Part shown: in pieces, positions 45,340 to 54,634 of the stretch
Layout: every line of letters begins with the position of its first letter
Numbering within the stretch: the stretch's first letter is position 1
NCBI GenBank assembly: GCA_023386955.1
Contig: JAEWIS010000041.1
Coordinates: 62,001 to 126,000 of the forward strand
Origin: Bacillota bacterium
GTDB taxonomy: Bacteria > Bacillota > Bacilli > Paenibacillales > NBRC-103111
Direction of reading: 5' to 3'
Length of the DNA stretch: 64,000 bases
The notes under the pieces: generated by a model
Database searches by the model: none
Seen by the model: the letters and a program-made list of their open reading frames with translations, nothing else
What the model was told of the DNA's origin: nothing
Program-made: the position numbers and the translations under genes

Positions 45340-46689
45340 ATGATAAATTTCTTAAGCTTTCGTGAAAACAAGCTCTTAATAAAAAATATTTCGGGGGCTT
45401 TTATTATTAAAGGAGGAGGCATAATTCTCTCCTTTTTTTCAATGCCAGCATACATTCTTTTTTTTTCAGATGAAACAATACTAGGTGTATGGTTTACAAT
45501 TATGTCAGTAATAAATTGGATACTGGCTTTTGATTTAGGCATTGGGAATGGTCTAAGAAATAAATTACCAGAAGCTTTAGTTAAAAAGGATATCATAGGG
45601 GCACGTGAATATATTAGTTCCGCTTACATTTCCATTACTGCACTAGCGTTGATTATTGGAGTTGGCTTTTTTTTAATAAATCCTCATTTATCTTGGAATA
45701 AAATTTTAAATATCTCCACGGATAAAATTTCAAAATATATCTTATCAAATACCATAGAGGTATTCATTATAGGTATACTAGTAAGATTTATTTTGGGCTT
45801 AACAACTTCAATTTTACATGCTTTCCAAAGATCTGCGCTAAACAATTTTTTAAATCTTGTCTCAAATGCAATAATATTTATTTATATTTTATTTGCCCCA
45901 GCGGGAACAATTGAGGAAAACTTGTATATTCTTTCATGGGTTAATGTTGTAGCCACAAATATTCCTTTATTTATTGCAACAATTATTATTTTTTTTACTT
46001 TGTTAAAAAAAATGACACCTTCATTAAGCAAATTTAACTTTGGGAAAGCAGTAGAAATACTAAGGATAGGCACAGTATTATTATGGCTGCAAATCGTCTT
46101 TATGATTGTTGTCACAACCCATCCATTAATTATTAGTAAATTGATAGGACCAGCTGCGGTGGTAGATTACCAAGTTTATTATAAATTATTTAATACTTTT
46201 GCATCAATATTTTCTCTAATATTAACCCCCGTTTGGTCAGCTGTTACTGTAGCTCAAGCACAGAAAAGGTATTCATGGATTCGCAAATTATATTATCTCT
46301 TACTAACATTTGTGGCTGGAACATTGGTTATAAATCTGTGCACTTTTCCATTCTTACAACGAATAATGGATGTATGGCTTGGTGAACAATCTATACATAT
46401 TAACTTTAAATATGCGTTTATCATGTCGATATTTAACACGTTTTTTATACTACATAATGTTAACACGACTTTCAGTAATGGTATGTCGAAGTTTAAGGTA
46501 CAAAATATTGGTATGGGCATTGCTGCTATTCTTATACTCCCTTTTAGTTATATTTTTTGTGAAATAACTGAAAGTTGGATTGGGGTTATAATTGCTTGTT
46601 CATTATCAATTCTCCCATATGAAATTTCTCAGCTTATTTGGACTACTCGTTTCTTTAAAAGAAAAATGAGAGAAAATCAAAATGTATAA
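45340..46689 (+). CDS. Wzx-type polysaccharide flippase
   Basis: The 449-aa protein has 12-14 hydrophobic segments and the MOP-flippase N-terminus FIIKGGGIILSFFSMPAYI. It moves lipid-linked repeat units across the membrane for the Wzy polymerase. It is the last complete AT-rich gene of the cassette. Confidence 0.88.
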   Translation: MINFLSFRENKLLIKNISGAFIIKGGGIILSFFSMPAYILFFSDETILGVWFTIMSVINWILAFDLGIGNGLRNKLPEALVKKDIIGAREYISSAYISITALALIIGVGFFLINPHLSWNKILNISTDKISKYILSNTIEVFIIGILVRFILGLTTSILHAFQRSALNNFLNLVSNAIIFIYILFAPAGTIEENLYILSWVNVVATNIPLFIATIIIFFTLLKKMTPSLSKFNFGKAVEILRIGTVLLWLQIVFMIVVTTHPLIISKLIGPAAVVDYQVYYKLFNTFASIFSLILTPVWSAVTVAQAQKRYSWIRKLYYLLLTFVAGTLVINLCTFPFLQRIMDVWLGEQSIHINFKYAFIMSIFNTFFILHNVNTTFSNGMSKFKVQNIGMGIAAILILPFSYIFCEITESWIGVIIACSLSILPYEISQLIWTTRFFKRKMRENQNV

Positions 46690-46737
46690 AATACACATTC
46701 GTTATTACTATTTATAGAAAGTGAAAGAAGGAGTCCG

Positions 46738-47772
46738 ATGAAGCAAAAGAAAGAATTATTAAGTTGGAAAAAATGGATTCTTTATATTTTAAGTACACTA
46801 TTTATTTTAGTACTTATTATTGGGGGTTACTTTTATTACAAAATACGTCATATTGATTTAGCATCTATAGAAAAACGAATTGCAGAGAAAAAGTCGATTC
46901 AAATCGTTGATGACAGTCAAGGGGGGTTACCAAATGTGTTGGATAGCATTGTTAGCAGAGCAGATACAATGACATCAAAAAAAATTGATGGACAAGATGC
47001 AATAGATGTAGCTGCGATTCTACTTAATTCAGGTTTAAGTATTAAGGAGATGTACTATCTTTCAGGTAAATCTACTGAAGAATTGTCGAATGATGAAAAA
47101 CAAAGAATAAGAGATGTACTTCTTAAGAAGCTTTCTCCTGAGGAAATAAAAGCATTAAGAAATATTACTTCCGAATACGGAAAAACCTTGGTTATTTTAG
47201 ATCCTAATTATCCTATTGAGTTGATTGGTGTTTATGATGAAGAAGAAAGACGGACATTAATAAAAGAATTAGAGAAAAAAAAGAATTTTCACACATCCTC
47301 AACAGTACCATCTACTGAACCAGCATCGAGTGGAAGTTCTGACGGAAGCAAAAATGCGGTTAATCTGACTACATCATCACCCACGATGCCTATCCCTAAT
47401 GAAAGTTTAAATTCTGATCAAGCTGCGATTCGTTCCACTTACCAAGGCAAGCTGGATACCTTGCAGACCGGATGCACCAACAAGGTGAATACCCTTGCTG
47501 CCGAGTTGTCGGCAGAGATTAAGGCGAACCAGGACAGTCAAGACGGTATCTCTATTTCATCGTTGCAAACTAAGTTCCTGCCTAAGATTGAAGCTGCAGA
47601 GAGCGAGTGTGACAGTCAGTTTAATGAACTTATGACTCATGCTGCTGCGGCTTATCAAGAAAAAGGCTTGTCTCTTCAAGATGTAGAAGGATGGAAGAGC
47701 CAGTATCAGACAGCTAAGCGCAACGCTCAGACTCAGGCATTAAACTCTTTAATGGGGACATTGTCCAAGTAA
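46738..47772 (+). CDS. membrane-anchored EPS-locus protein of unknown function
   Basis: The 344-aa protein has one N-terminal membrane segment (about 13-37), a charged helical domain with two NEEK-like helical stretches, a Ser/Thr/Pro linker (about 182-222) and a C-terminal helical domain with two cysteines (TGCTNKV, ESECDSQ). The first two thirds is AT-rich; from about 47,400 the DNA becomes GC-balanced like the following gene. The gene is therefore probably chimeric, made by exchange of the cassette end. No family is recognised. It may act outside the membrane with the next protein. Confidence 0.75.
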   Translation: MKQKKELLSWKKWILYILSTLFILVLIIGGYFYYKIRHIDLASIEKRIAEKKSIQIVDDSQGGLPNVLDSIVSRADTMTSKKIDGQDAIDVAAILLNSGLSIKEMYYLSGKSTEELSNDEKQRIRDVLLKKLSPEEIKALRNITSEYGKTLVILDPNYPIELIGVYDEEERRTLIKELEKKKNFHTSSTVPSTEPASSGSSDGSKNAVNLTTSSPTMPIPNESLNSDQAAIRSTYQGKLDTLQTGCTNKVNTLAAELSAEIKANQDSQDGISISSLQTKFLPKIEAAESECDSQFNELMTHAAAAYQEKGLSLQDVEGWKSQYQTAKRNAQTQALNSLMGTLSK

Positions 47773-47821
47773 ATTTAAGTATCTATCAAGCTAGCAAATA
47801 AGAATAAGTAGGAGTGATGAC

Positions 47822-48802
47822 ATGTTAATCCTCAAAAAAACGATTATTTCTCTTGGGCTTGCGGCAGTCCTAGTCGTACCAACTGTTGCAACTGCTGGAG
47901 CTGAGCAAATTTCTGTTAACATCGATGCCTATTATGCACCTATTCAATTTTCCTTCGACGATAGTTATCTGGCTCCTGCTCAGGATCAACAGGGATTTAT
48001 CTACAAGGATTCCACCTATGTGCCGCTTCGCTTTGTTGCTTATTCCTTGGACAAGGCTGTGGACTGGGATCCGGACACCTATACGGTTACTATCCGCGAA
48101 CCCGGTAAATCCGAGAAGGTCACCATCAACGAGTATAAGCTGAATCGTAAAACGAATAAGCTGACATCCAACATTTCTGCCGCGGCACTTCAGGCTACTT
48201 CTATACCGGTTTACTTCGAAAATGTAAAGTACGTGTTCGACGGTAAGGTTAAGCAGCCTTCTGCAGATCTGCCCGGATTGATCTATGACGGTAGCTTATA
48301 TGTGCCGCTTCGGTTCGTCTCCGAATCTGTAGGCCGCAAGATTGAGTGGGATCCGGCTACCTATACCGTAAAGGCCATAGTGACCGAGGTGTCTCCGAAG
48401 CCTTCTACGACACCTGCTCCTTCGCCCTCCCCAACGGCAGCTCCTGCTAACCCTGGAGGTGGAGGAGGAGGAGCCCCCTCCGGCGGTGGGAACACGAATC
48501 CCACCCAGAACACCCTGTTCTTGCAGGTGGTGTCTGACCTGGGGTCTCTTAAGCTGGATGCGGAAGCTAACTTGAAGGGATATCAGGCTGATTACGCTGC
48601 CGCGGCTACTGCTGAAGAAAAGGCTGCCATTGAAGCCGAGGCTCGTTCGTATTATGATCAAGTGGTGAATCAGTTTAATGCCCGGGTGAATACCTATGAA
48701 TCGCAATTAACGCAATATGGTTACAGCACTTCCTCGGTGGAAGAGCTCCGCCAAGCGTTTGAAGATACCGTGGCAAAAGAAAAGGCGAATATCGGCCAAT
48801 AG
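47822..48802 (+). CDS. secreted protein with two copper-amine-oxidase stalk domains
   Basis: The 326-aa protein has a signal peptide (SLGLAAVLVVPTVATAGA), two stalk domains with YVPLRFVAYSLDKAVDWD (residues about 60-80) and YVPLRFVSESVGRKIEWD (about 160-180), a Pro/Gly-rich linker, and a C-terminal helical domain. These stalk domains (PF07833) are common in Paenibacillus surface proteins and are not enzymatic. The C-terminal domain resembles, weakly, that of the upstream gene. Confidence 0.82.
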   Translation: MLILKKTIISLGLAAVLVVPTVATAGAEQISVNIDAYYAPIQFSFDDSYLAPAQDQQGFIYKDSTYVPLRFVAYSLDKAVDWDPDTYTVTIREPGKSEKVTINEYKLNRKTNKLTSNISAAALQATSIPVYFENVKYVFDGKVKQPSADLPGLIYDGSLYVPLRFVSESVGRKIEWDPATYTVKAIVTEVSPKPSTTPAPSPSPTAAPANPGGGGGGAPSGGGNTNPTQNTLFLQVVSDLGSLKLDAEANLKGYQADYAAAATAEEKAAIEAEARSYYDQVVNQFNARVNTYESQLTQYGYSTSSVEELRQAFEDTVAKEKANIGQ

Positions 48803-48825
48803 ATGAGAAGGAAGGGTTTAATCCT

Positions 48826-50157
48826 ATGAAGATTGCCATTGTTGGAACCGGCTATGTGGGTCTGGTTACTGGAGTATGTCTGTCTGAGGTTGGTCATGAT
48901 GTGATCTGTGTCGATGTAGATCAATCAAAGGTTGAGAAGATGCGTTCCGGTATTTCTCCTATCTATGAGCCTGGTTTGGATGAGCTTATGGTGAAGAATA
49001 TTGGCGCTGGCCGGCTTCATTTTACAACATCTCATCAAGAGGCATTCGAATCTGCAGAAGCCATATATATTGCGGTCGGAACTCCACCTAAGGTTGATGG
49101 TACCGCCAATCTGGCGTATGTGGAGGAAGTGGCACAGAGCATCGCGCGGTATGTCAATCACTATGTGGTCGTGGTTACCAAGAGTACTGTTCCTGTGGGA
49201 ACGAATCAACGGATCAAGCAGATTATTGCTGGGGGACTGGAAGGGCGTGTTCCTTTTAATGTGGTCTCCAACCCGGAATTTCTCCGTGAAGGCACAGCTG
49301 TCCACGATGCATTCCATGGGGACCGGATTGTCATCGGCTCCGACTCCCAGCGTGCCGCAGAATTGGTGGAAGAGATTAATGCCCCCTTCGGTATTCCTGT
49401 TTACCATACGGATATTAGCAGTGCCGAAATGATCAAGTACGCCTCCAACGCATTCTTGGCCACGAAGATCAGCTTCATTAATGAGATCTCCAATTTATGT
49501 GAAAAATTAGGGGCTAATGTGGAAGATGTGGCAACGGGAATGGGCATGGACAAGCGTATTGGCGGCCAATTCCTTCGTGCTGGCATCGGCTACGGTGGTT
49601 CCTGCTTTCCCAAGGATACCAAAGCCCTGGTTCAAATCGCAGGCAATGTGGAGCATGAGTTCGATCTGCTTAAATCTGTAATTCAGGTAAACAACAAACA
49701 ACAGCAGCTTCTGGTAGAGAAAGCATTGGACCGGTATGATGGCAGCCTCGAGGGGAAGACTGTAGCTTTGTTAGGCCTGGCCTTCAAGCCGCATACCGAT
49801 GATATGCGGGAATCGGCTTCCATTGTGATTAGCACCCAGTTACTCGAAGCCCGGGCACGGGTACAGGCATATGATCCGGTAGCTGCTGCACAAGCCAAAC
49901 AGCTGTTATCGCCGGAGGTCATACTCTGCGATACATTGGAAGAGGCTTTGACTAATGCGGATATTGCTCTTATTGTAACGGATTGGCCGGAGTTTAAGCA
50001 GATGGATTTGGATATGGTGAAGTCGAAGCTTCGGGAACCGGTTATTTTTGACGGGCGCAATTGCTTTAGTCTGGATCATGCTGCTGCTCATCACTTGGAA
50101 TACCATTCCATTGGCCGCGCATCCGTTTATCCGGAATCGGTTACCATCGTTCGCTAG
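48826..50157 (+). CDS. ugd: UDP-glucose 6-dehydrogenase
   Basis: The 443-aa enzyme has the NAD site IAIVGTGYVGLVTGVCLSE, VSNPEFLREGTAV, and the catalytic cysteine in GGSCFPKDTKALV. It makes UDP-glucuronate for an acidic polymer. It lies 24 bp after the stalk-domain gene with GAAGG upstream. Confidence 0.96.
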   Translation: MKIAIVGTGYVGLVTGVCLSEVGHDVICVDVDQSKVEKMRSGISPIYEPGLDELMVKNIGAGRLHFTTSHQEAFESAEAIYIAVGTPPKVDGTANLAYVEEVAQSIARYVNHYVVVVTKSTVPVGTNQRIKQIIAGGLEGRVPFNVVSNPEFLREGTAVHDAFHGDRIVIGSDSQRAAELVEEINAPFGIPVYHTDISSAEMIKYASNAFLATKISFINEISNLCEKLGANVEDVATGMGMDKRIGGQFLRAGIGYGGSCFPKDTKALVQIAGNVEHEFDLLKSVIQVNNKQQQLLVEKALDRYDGSLEGKTVALLGLAFKPHTDDMRESASIVISTQLLEARARVQAYDPVAAAQAKQLLSPEVILCDTLEEALTNADIALIVTDWPEFKQMDLDMVKSKLREPVIFDGRNCFSLDHAAAHHLEYHSIGRASVYPESVTIVR

Positions 50158-50261
50158 ATTATGCTCATAAATAATTAAATCCCGACAAGATGGATCGACA
50201 GTCCCCACAGCCGACTGACTATATAATGTAGTCAAACGCAGGATTAGGGATGTGGTATCGT

Positions 50262-50402
50262 ATGCCGGTTTATTACTTTCGGGAAATCCGGACTCCGCTT
50301 TCCATGTTTCGGCTTAAATTTTTCAAGGATGAAGAAGATCGTCTTTGGGTGAAGTTCGGTTCACGGCCAAGGAGGCCCCTTCGTTCAAGAACAAACGGTT
50401 AA
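50262..50402 (+). CDS. tiny basic protein, paralogue 1
   Basis: A 46-aa frame encodes YYFREIRTPLSMF, FKDEEDRLWVKF and ends RSRTNG. It is clearly paralogous to the 47-aa frame at 51988-52131: both share EIRTP, KDEE/RDEE, RLW and PRRPL/PRKPL. An in-frame ATG at 50250 would give a slightly longer form. TATAAT lies at 50222-50227. It sits 95 bp before manC. The conserved match between two short frames is the evidence that they are real. Function unknown. Confidence 0.65.
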   Translation: MPVYYFREIRTPLSMFRLKFFKDEEDRLWVKFGSRPRRPLRSRTNG

Positions 50403-50497
50403 CCGGAAAGTGGCAGTGCATGGGTTTATCAATACCTGTGTATTGCCTCTTTTCCTTTTGTGACGATACCCAAATCCTCGTTAAAGGTTGTGTTCAG

Positions 50498-51841
50498 GTG
50501 AAGCTAATTTTACTTTCAGGCGGCTCCGGCAAGCGCTTATGGCCTTTATCCAACGACTCCCGTTCCAAGCAGTTTCTGAAGGTTCTTTCCGGTCTGGCTG
50601 GAGAGAAAGAGTCTATGGTGCAGCGGGTTTGGAGGCAAATCGGGGAGGTGGGACTGGCTTCTCACGCCTGTATTGTCACGGGAAATGCTCAGGCCGAAAT
50701 TATACATAGCCAAATTGGCGAACAAGTACCGCTTATTATTGAACCCGAACGCCGGGATACCTTCGCTGCCATTGTGCTTGCGGCTTCTTATGTAAATTCG
50801 GTAATGGGGGCCGATCCGGACGAAACCATTGTTGTGATGCCGGTGGATCCGTATGTGGAACTGGAGTTCTTTGCGACTATCCAAAGGTTGGATGAGGTAC
50901 TGCAATCTACAGGGAGCTCTCTTGCCCTCATCGGCGCAGCGCCTACGCACCCCTCCGAAAAATATGGATATATACTGACGGAAGAGAGTACCGGCGAGGT
51001 CAGAACGGTGAAGCGTTTTGCAGAGAAGCCCAAAGAAGCGGTAGCCCGGACTTTTCTTGAGCAGGGTGCATTATGGAATTGCGGTGTTTTTGCCGGTAAG
51101 CTGGGATTCTTCATGGAGCTTCTGCAGAATCGTGGATTGCCTCAAGAATATATACTTTTGCACAAACGTTATCAAGATATACCGAAGAACAGCTTCGACT
51201 ATGAGGTTGTGGAGCATTTGAAGGACATCAGTGTTATTCCTTATACAGGCTATTGGAAAGACCTTGGTACCTGGAATACTCTGACGGAAGAAATGACCGA
51301 GTCCATCAGCGGGAAAGGGGTATGCAGCCATGACAGTACGAATACACATATTGTGAATGAGCTGGATATTCCGGTCGCTGTTTTAGGGGCTTCCAATCTG
51401 ATTGTAGCGGCCAGCCCCGATGGTATCCTGATTGCCGACAAGGAGGAAAGCCCCAGGATTAAGGAGATTCTGACAGATGACCAACCCCGTCCTATGTATG
51501 TGGAACGGTATTGGGGCTGGTACCGGGTGCTGGAGTACGGTGCGAATGATCGGGGAGACGAGGTTTTGGTGAGACGTGTATGTATCCTGGCAGGGAAGAG
51601 TCTAAGCTACCAGCTGCACAAACAACGTGAAGAGGTATGGACGGTTACGGCAGGCAAGGGCGAAGTGATGCTGGAGGACAGGCGCAGGGAGGTTCATGTG
51701 GGAGATGTCATCCGTATTCCCCAGGGAATCCGTCATTCTATCCTGGCCCATCATGAGCTGCAGATGATCGAAACGCAAATTGGAAGCAGTTTATCTGAAA
51801 CGGATATTTACCGGTTTGAGGACCCCTGGAAAGTCGAATAG
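50498..51841 (+). CDS. manC: mannose-1-phosphate guanylyltransferase with cupin domain
   Basis: The 447-aa protein has the pyrophosphorylase signature LLSGGSGKRLWPLS, FAEKP, and a C-terminal cupin with QLHKQREEVWTVTAGKG (residues about 365-380), as in bifunctional ManC/type II PMI enzymes. It makes GDP-mannose, the substrate of Gmd. The GTG at 50498 starts the first domain exactly; the ATG-like start 153 bases upstream overlaps the tiny paralogue in another frame. Confidence 0.9.
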   Translation: MKLILLSGGSGKRLWPLSNDSRSKQFLKVLSGLAGEKESMVQRVWRQIGEVGLASHACIVTGNAQAEIIHSQIGEQVPLIIEPERRDTFAAIVLAASYVNSVMGADPDETIVVMPVDPYVELEFFATIQRLDEVLQSTGSSLALIGAAPTHPSEKYGYILTEESTGEVRTVKRFAEKPKEAVARTFLEQGALWNCGVFAGKLGFFMELLQNRGLPQEYILLHKRYQDIPKNSFDYEVVEHLKDISVIPYTGYWKDLGTWNTLTEEMTESISGKGVCSHDSTNTHIVNELDIPVAVLGASNLIVAASPDGILIADKEESPRIKEILTDDQPRPMYVERYWGWYRVLEYGANDRGDEVLVRRVCILAGKSLSYQLHKQREEVWTVTAGKGEVMLEDRRREVHVGDVIRIPQGIRHSILAHHELQMIETQIGSSLSETDIYRFEDPWKVE

Positions 51842-51924
51842 AAGAATTGCAACAAGAAGAAAGTCGAATTGGGTCTAATGGTGGAATGATGGTGGTGAGT
51901 TTGGTAAATATAGTTCTAAGGGCC

Positions 51925-51952
51925 TTACATTTCTCCGCAAATCTATTATAAT
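51925..51952 (+). promoter_or_regulatory. promoter before the second tiny gene and galU
   Basis: TTACAT at 51925-51930, a 16-bp spacer and a perfect TATAAT at 51947-51952. A second TATAAT lies at 51966-51971, so two start sites are possible. Confidence 0.6.
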
Positions 51953-51987
51953 AGAAAGAAACTGTTATAATAGGGGAAACGATTCAT

Positions 51988-52131
51988 ATGGCCAGCCGTT
52001 ATTTTAAGGAAATTCGGACTCCGTTTCTGTTAATTGGCATTAAGGTCTTTCGGGATGAAGAGGCCCGCCTGTGGATCAAGGTTCGTTCCAATCCCCGGAA
52101 ACCTCTATTTAAGTCAAAGCCAAGTGCATGA
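51988..52131 (+). CDS. tiny basic protein, paralogue 2
   Basis: A 47-aa frame begins ASRYFKEIRTPFLLIG, continues IKVFRDEEARLWIKV and ends PLFKSKPSA. Compared with paralogue 1 at 50262, about half of the positions are identical without gaps. GGGGAAACG lies before the ATG. It sits 44 bp before galU. No signal peptide or known motif is seen. The protein is short, basic and may bind nucleic acid or membrane; that is a guess. Confidence 0.7.
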   Translation: MASRYFKEIRTPFLLIGIKVFRDEEARLWIKVRSNPRKPLFKSKPSA

Positions 52132-52175
52132 GCATTCCAGCAAAGATAGATGATTAGGTGGAGGAGAAGTGCTGA

Positions 52176-53069
52176 ATGAGGAAGGTAAAGAAGGCAATTA
52201 TTCCAGCCGCCGGTTTAGGCACACGTTTTCTGCCGGCGACCAAAGCTATGCCCAAGGAAATGCTTCCGATAGTAGATAAGCCGACCATTCAATATATTGT
52301 GGAAGAAGCGGTGGAGTCAGGGATTGAAGATATCATCATCGTGACCGGCAAAGGCAAACGTGCCATCGAGGATCACTTCGATAACCATTTCGAATTGGAG
52401 CATAACCTGCTGGAGAAGCAGAAGCTGGCGCTCCTGGAGGAAGTGCAGCGTGCCTCTAACCTGGTGGATATTCATTATATCCGCCAGAAAGAGCCCCGCG
52501 GCTTGGGCCATGCGGTATGGTGTGCGCGCAAGTTTATCGGGGATGAGCCCTTCGCGGTCCTGTTGGGAGACGATATTGTCAAGGCAGAGCCCAAACCATG
52601 TCTAAGACAGCTAATCGAGGAATACGATAAAACAGAATGCTCTATTATTGGTGTTCAGGAAGTCCCTATGTTGGAGACCCACCGTTATGGCATTGTGGAC
52701 CCTGATGGGCAGAACGGCCGGCTTTATCAAGTACGCAATTTTGTAGAGAAACCTGCCAAAGGTACAGCACCATCTAACCTGGCCATTATGGGACGCTATA
52801 TCCTGACCCCCCGGATTTTCGAGCTTCTGGATTCTCAAGAGGTAGGAGCGGGTGGTGAAATCCAACTCACGGATGCCATTCAGAAATTGAACCTGGAGCA
52901 GCCCGTATTCGCCTATAACTTCGAGGGCAGACGTTATGATGTGGGAGAGAAGCTGGGCTTCATCATGACAACGTTGGAGTTTGCTTTGGCTAACGATGAG
53001 CTGAAGGGGCCGCTGATGGAGGAATTAGTGAAGTTGATTGGGGAAAGAACGATAGGCTCTACCATGTGA
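52176..53069 (+). CDS. galU: UTP-glucose-1-phosphate uridylyltransferase
   Basis: The 297-aa enzyme has [35 protein letters not shown] and FVEKP, the GalU/GtaB signature. It makes UDP-glucose for Ugd and for the glycosyltransferases. Its RBS is GGTGGAGGAG. No stop or frame problem is seen. Confidence 0.97.
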   Translation: MRKVKKAIIPAAGLGTRFLPATKAMPKEMLPIVDKPTIQYIVEEAVESGIEDIIIVTGKGKRAIEDHFDNHFELEHNLLEKQKLALLEEVQRASNLVDIHYIRQKEPRGLGHAVWCARKFIGDEPFAVLLGDDIVKAEPKPCLRQLIEEYDKTECSIIGVQEVPMLETHRYGIVDPDGQNGRLYQVRNFVEKPAKGTAPSNLAIMGRYILTPRIFELLDSQEVGAGGEIQLTDAIQKLNLEQPVFAYNFEGRRYDVGEKLGFIMTTLEFALANDELKGPLMEELVKLIGERTIGSTM

Positions 53070-53097
53070 GTCAACTATTCCGGCGTTGGAAGAAGAA

Positions 53098-53106
53098 TGG
53101 TATAAT
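53098..53106 (+). promoter_or_regulatory. extended -10 promoter of the rmlACDB operon
   Basis: TGGTATAAT lies 58 bp before the rmlA ATG. No clear -35 is present. Confidence 0.6.
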
Positions 53107-53163
53107 ACACTAGTATTGTATCATTTCGGACTCCACGCTTTTTTATTGGGAGGTTATTGGTTC

Positions 53164-54042
53164 ATGAAAGGTATTGTATTGGCAGGTGGAAGTGGAACAC
53201 GGCTTTACCCCCTTACGATGGTGACGAGCAAACAGCTATTACCCATTTATGATAAGCCCATGATTTATTATCCCTTGACCACTCTTATGCTGGCTGGGAT
53301 CAAGGAAATCTTGATTATTTCCACGCCGGAGGATACCCCACGGTTTGAAGGACTGTTGGGTGACGGCTCTCAGTTCGGGCTTTCCTTAAGCTATAAGGTT
53401 CAGCCTAGTCCGGATGGGTTGGCCCAAGCATTCATATTAGGAGAATCCTTCATCGGAGCGGATTCTGTGGCTATGATTCTGGGGGATAACATCTATTATG
53501 GCAGCGGATTGCGTAAGAGGCTCCTGAAGGCCGCCGGTAAGGAAAAAGGGGCTACCGTATTTGGCTATCACGTCCAGGATCCACAGCGGTTTGGTGTGGT
53601 GGAATTTGATGGTGACGGCAAGGTGCTGAGCATTGAGGAGAAACCAACAATGCCCAAATCCAATTATGCTGTAACCGGTTTGTATTTCTACGATAACCGT
53701 GTTGTGGATATTGCCAAGCAGGTGAAGCCGTCTGATCGTGGGGAGCTGGAAATAACCTCAATCAATCAAGCGTATCTGGAGCTTGGGGACTTGGATGTGG
53801 AGCTTCTTGGGCGGGGATATACCTGGCTGGATACCGGGACCCACGAAAGCCTGGTGGACGCCACCAATTTCGTAAGAACGGTAGAGGGTCATCAGGGTAT
53901 TAAGATAGCCGCACCTGAGGAGATTGCATATATTAACGGGTGGATTACGCGCGAGCAGCTGCGCTGCTGTGGAGAGAAGTTGAGCAAAACCGGTTATGGG
54001 CAATATCTGATCAAGGTTGCTAACGGACAAATTCAATACTAA
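53164..54042 (+). CDS. rmlA: glucose-1-phosphate thymidylyltransferase
   Basis: The 292-aa enzyme has [33 protein letters not shown] and [11 protein letters not shown], the RmlA/RfbA signature. It makes dTDP-glucose, the first step to dTDP-L-rhamnose. The ATG at 53164 follows GGGAGG; upstream in-frame residues lie across the promoter and are discarded. Confidence 0.96.
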   Translation: MKGIVLAGGSGTRLYPLTMVTSKQLLPIYDKPMIYYPLTTLMLAGIKEILIISTPEDTPRFEGLLGDGSQFGLSLSYKVQPSPDGLAQAFILGESFIGADSVAMILGDNIYYGSGLRKRLLKAAGKEKGATVFGYHVQDPQRFGVVEFDGDGKVLSIEEKPTMPKSNYAVTGLYFYDNRVVDIAKQVKPSDRGELEITSINQAYLELGDLDVELLGRGYTWLDTGTHESLVDATNFVRTVEGHQGIKIAAPEEIAYINGWITREQLRCCGEKLSKTGYGQYLIKVANGQIQY

Positions 54043-54069
54043 TTTTACTAAAAGATTGGAGTCAGCATC

Positions 54070-54630
54070 ATGGAATTTACCAAGACCAACCTTGAAGGTG
54101 TGCTGGTTGTTGAACCCCGGGTATTCGGAGATCATCGCGGCTGGTTTATGGAGACGTATAGCGAAGCGGCATTCTCCAAAAATGGATTAAATCTGGAGTT
54201 TGTACAGGATAACCATTCCTTCTCGGCAGCCAAAGGAACGTTAAGAGGTTTGCATTACCAGTTAAACCCTAAAGCTCAAACGAAGCTGGTGCGTTGCACC
54301 AAGGGTGCCATTTATGATGTGGCTGTGGATATCCGCCGTGGAAGTCCAACGTTTGGCGCTTGGTTCGGAATAGAGCTCAGCGCAGAGAATAAGAAGCAAT
54401 TGTTGATTCCGAAGGGGTTTGCCCATGGGTTTATGACCATCACTGAGGATGTTGAGGTTCAGTATAAGGTGGATGAATTGTACGCTCCGGAATGTGATGG
54501 AGGCATCTTGTGGTCGGATCCCGATATCGGCATTGATTGGCCGCTCGATATTCAACCGGTTCTATCTGCTAAGGATGAGAAGGCGCCGCGTCTTGCCGAT
54601 GTGGAGCATAACTTTGTATATGGGGAATGA
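54070..54630 (+). CDS. rmlC: dTDP-4-dehydrorhamnose 3,5-epimerase
   Basis: The 186-aa cupin enzyme has GDHRGWFMETYSEAAF, GTLRGLHYQ with the catalytic histidine, LIPKGFAHGFM and a VQYKVDELYAPE block. It converts dTDP-4-keto-6-deoxyglucose to the rhamnose form. It lies 27 bp after rmlA. Confidence 0.96.
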   Translation: MEFTKTNLEGVLVVEPRVFGDHRGWFMETYSEAAFSKNGLNLEFVQDNHSFSAAKGTLRGLHYQLNPKAQTKLVRCTKGAIYDVAVDIRRGSPTFGAWFGIELSAENKKQLLIPKGFAHGFMTITEDVEVQYKVDELYAPECDGGILWSDPDIGIDWPLDIQPVLSAKDEKAPRLADVEHNFVYGE

Positions 54631-54634
54631 TGGA

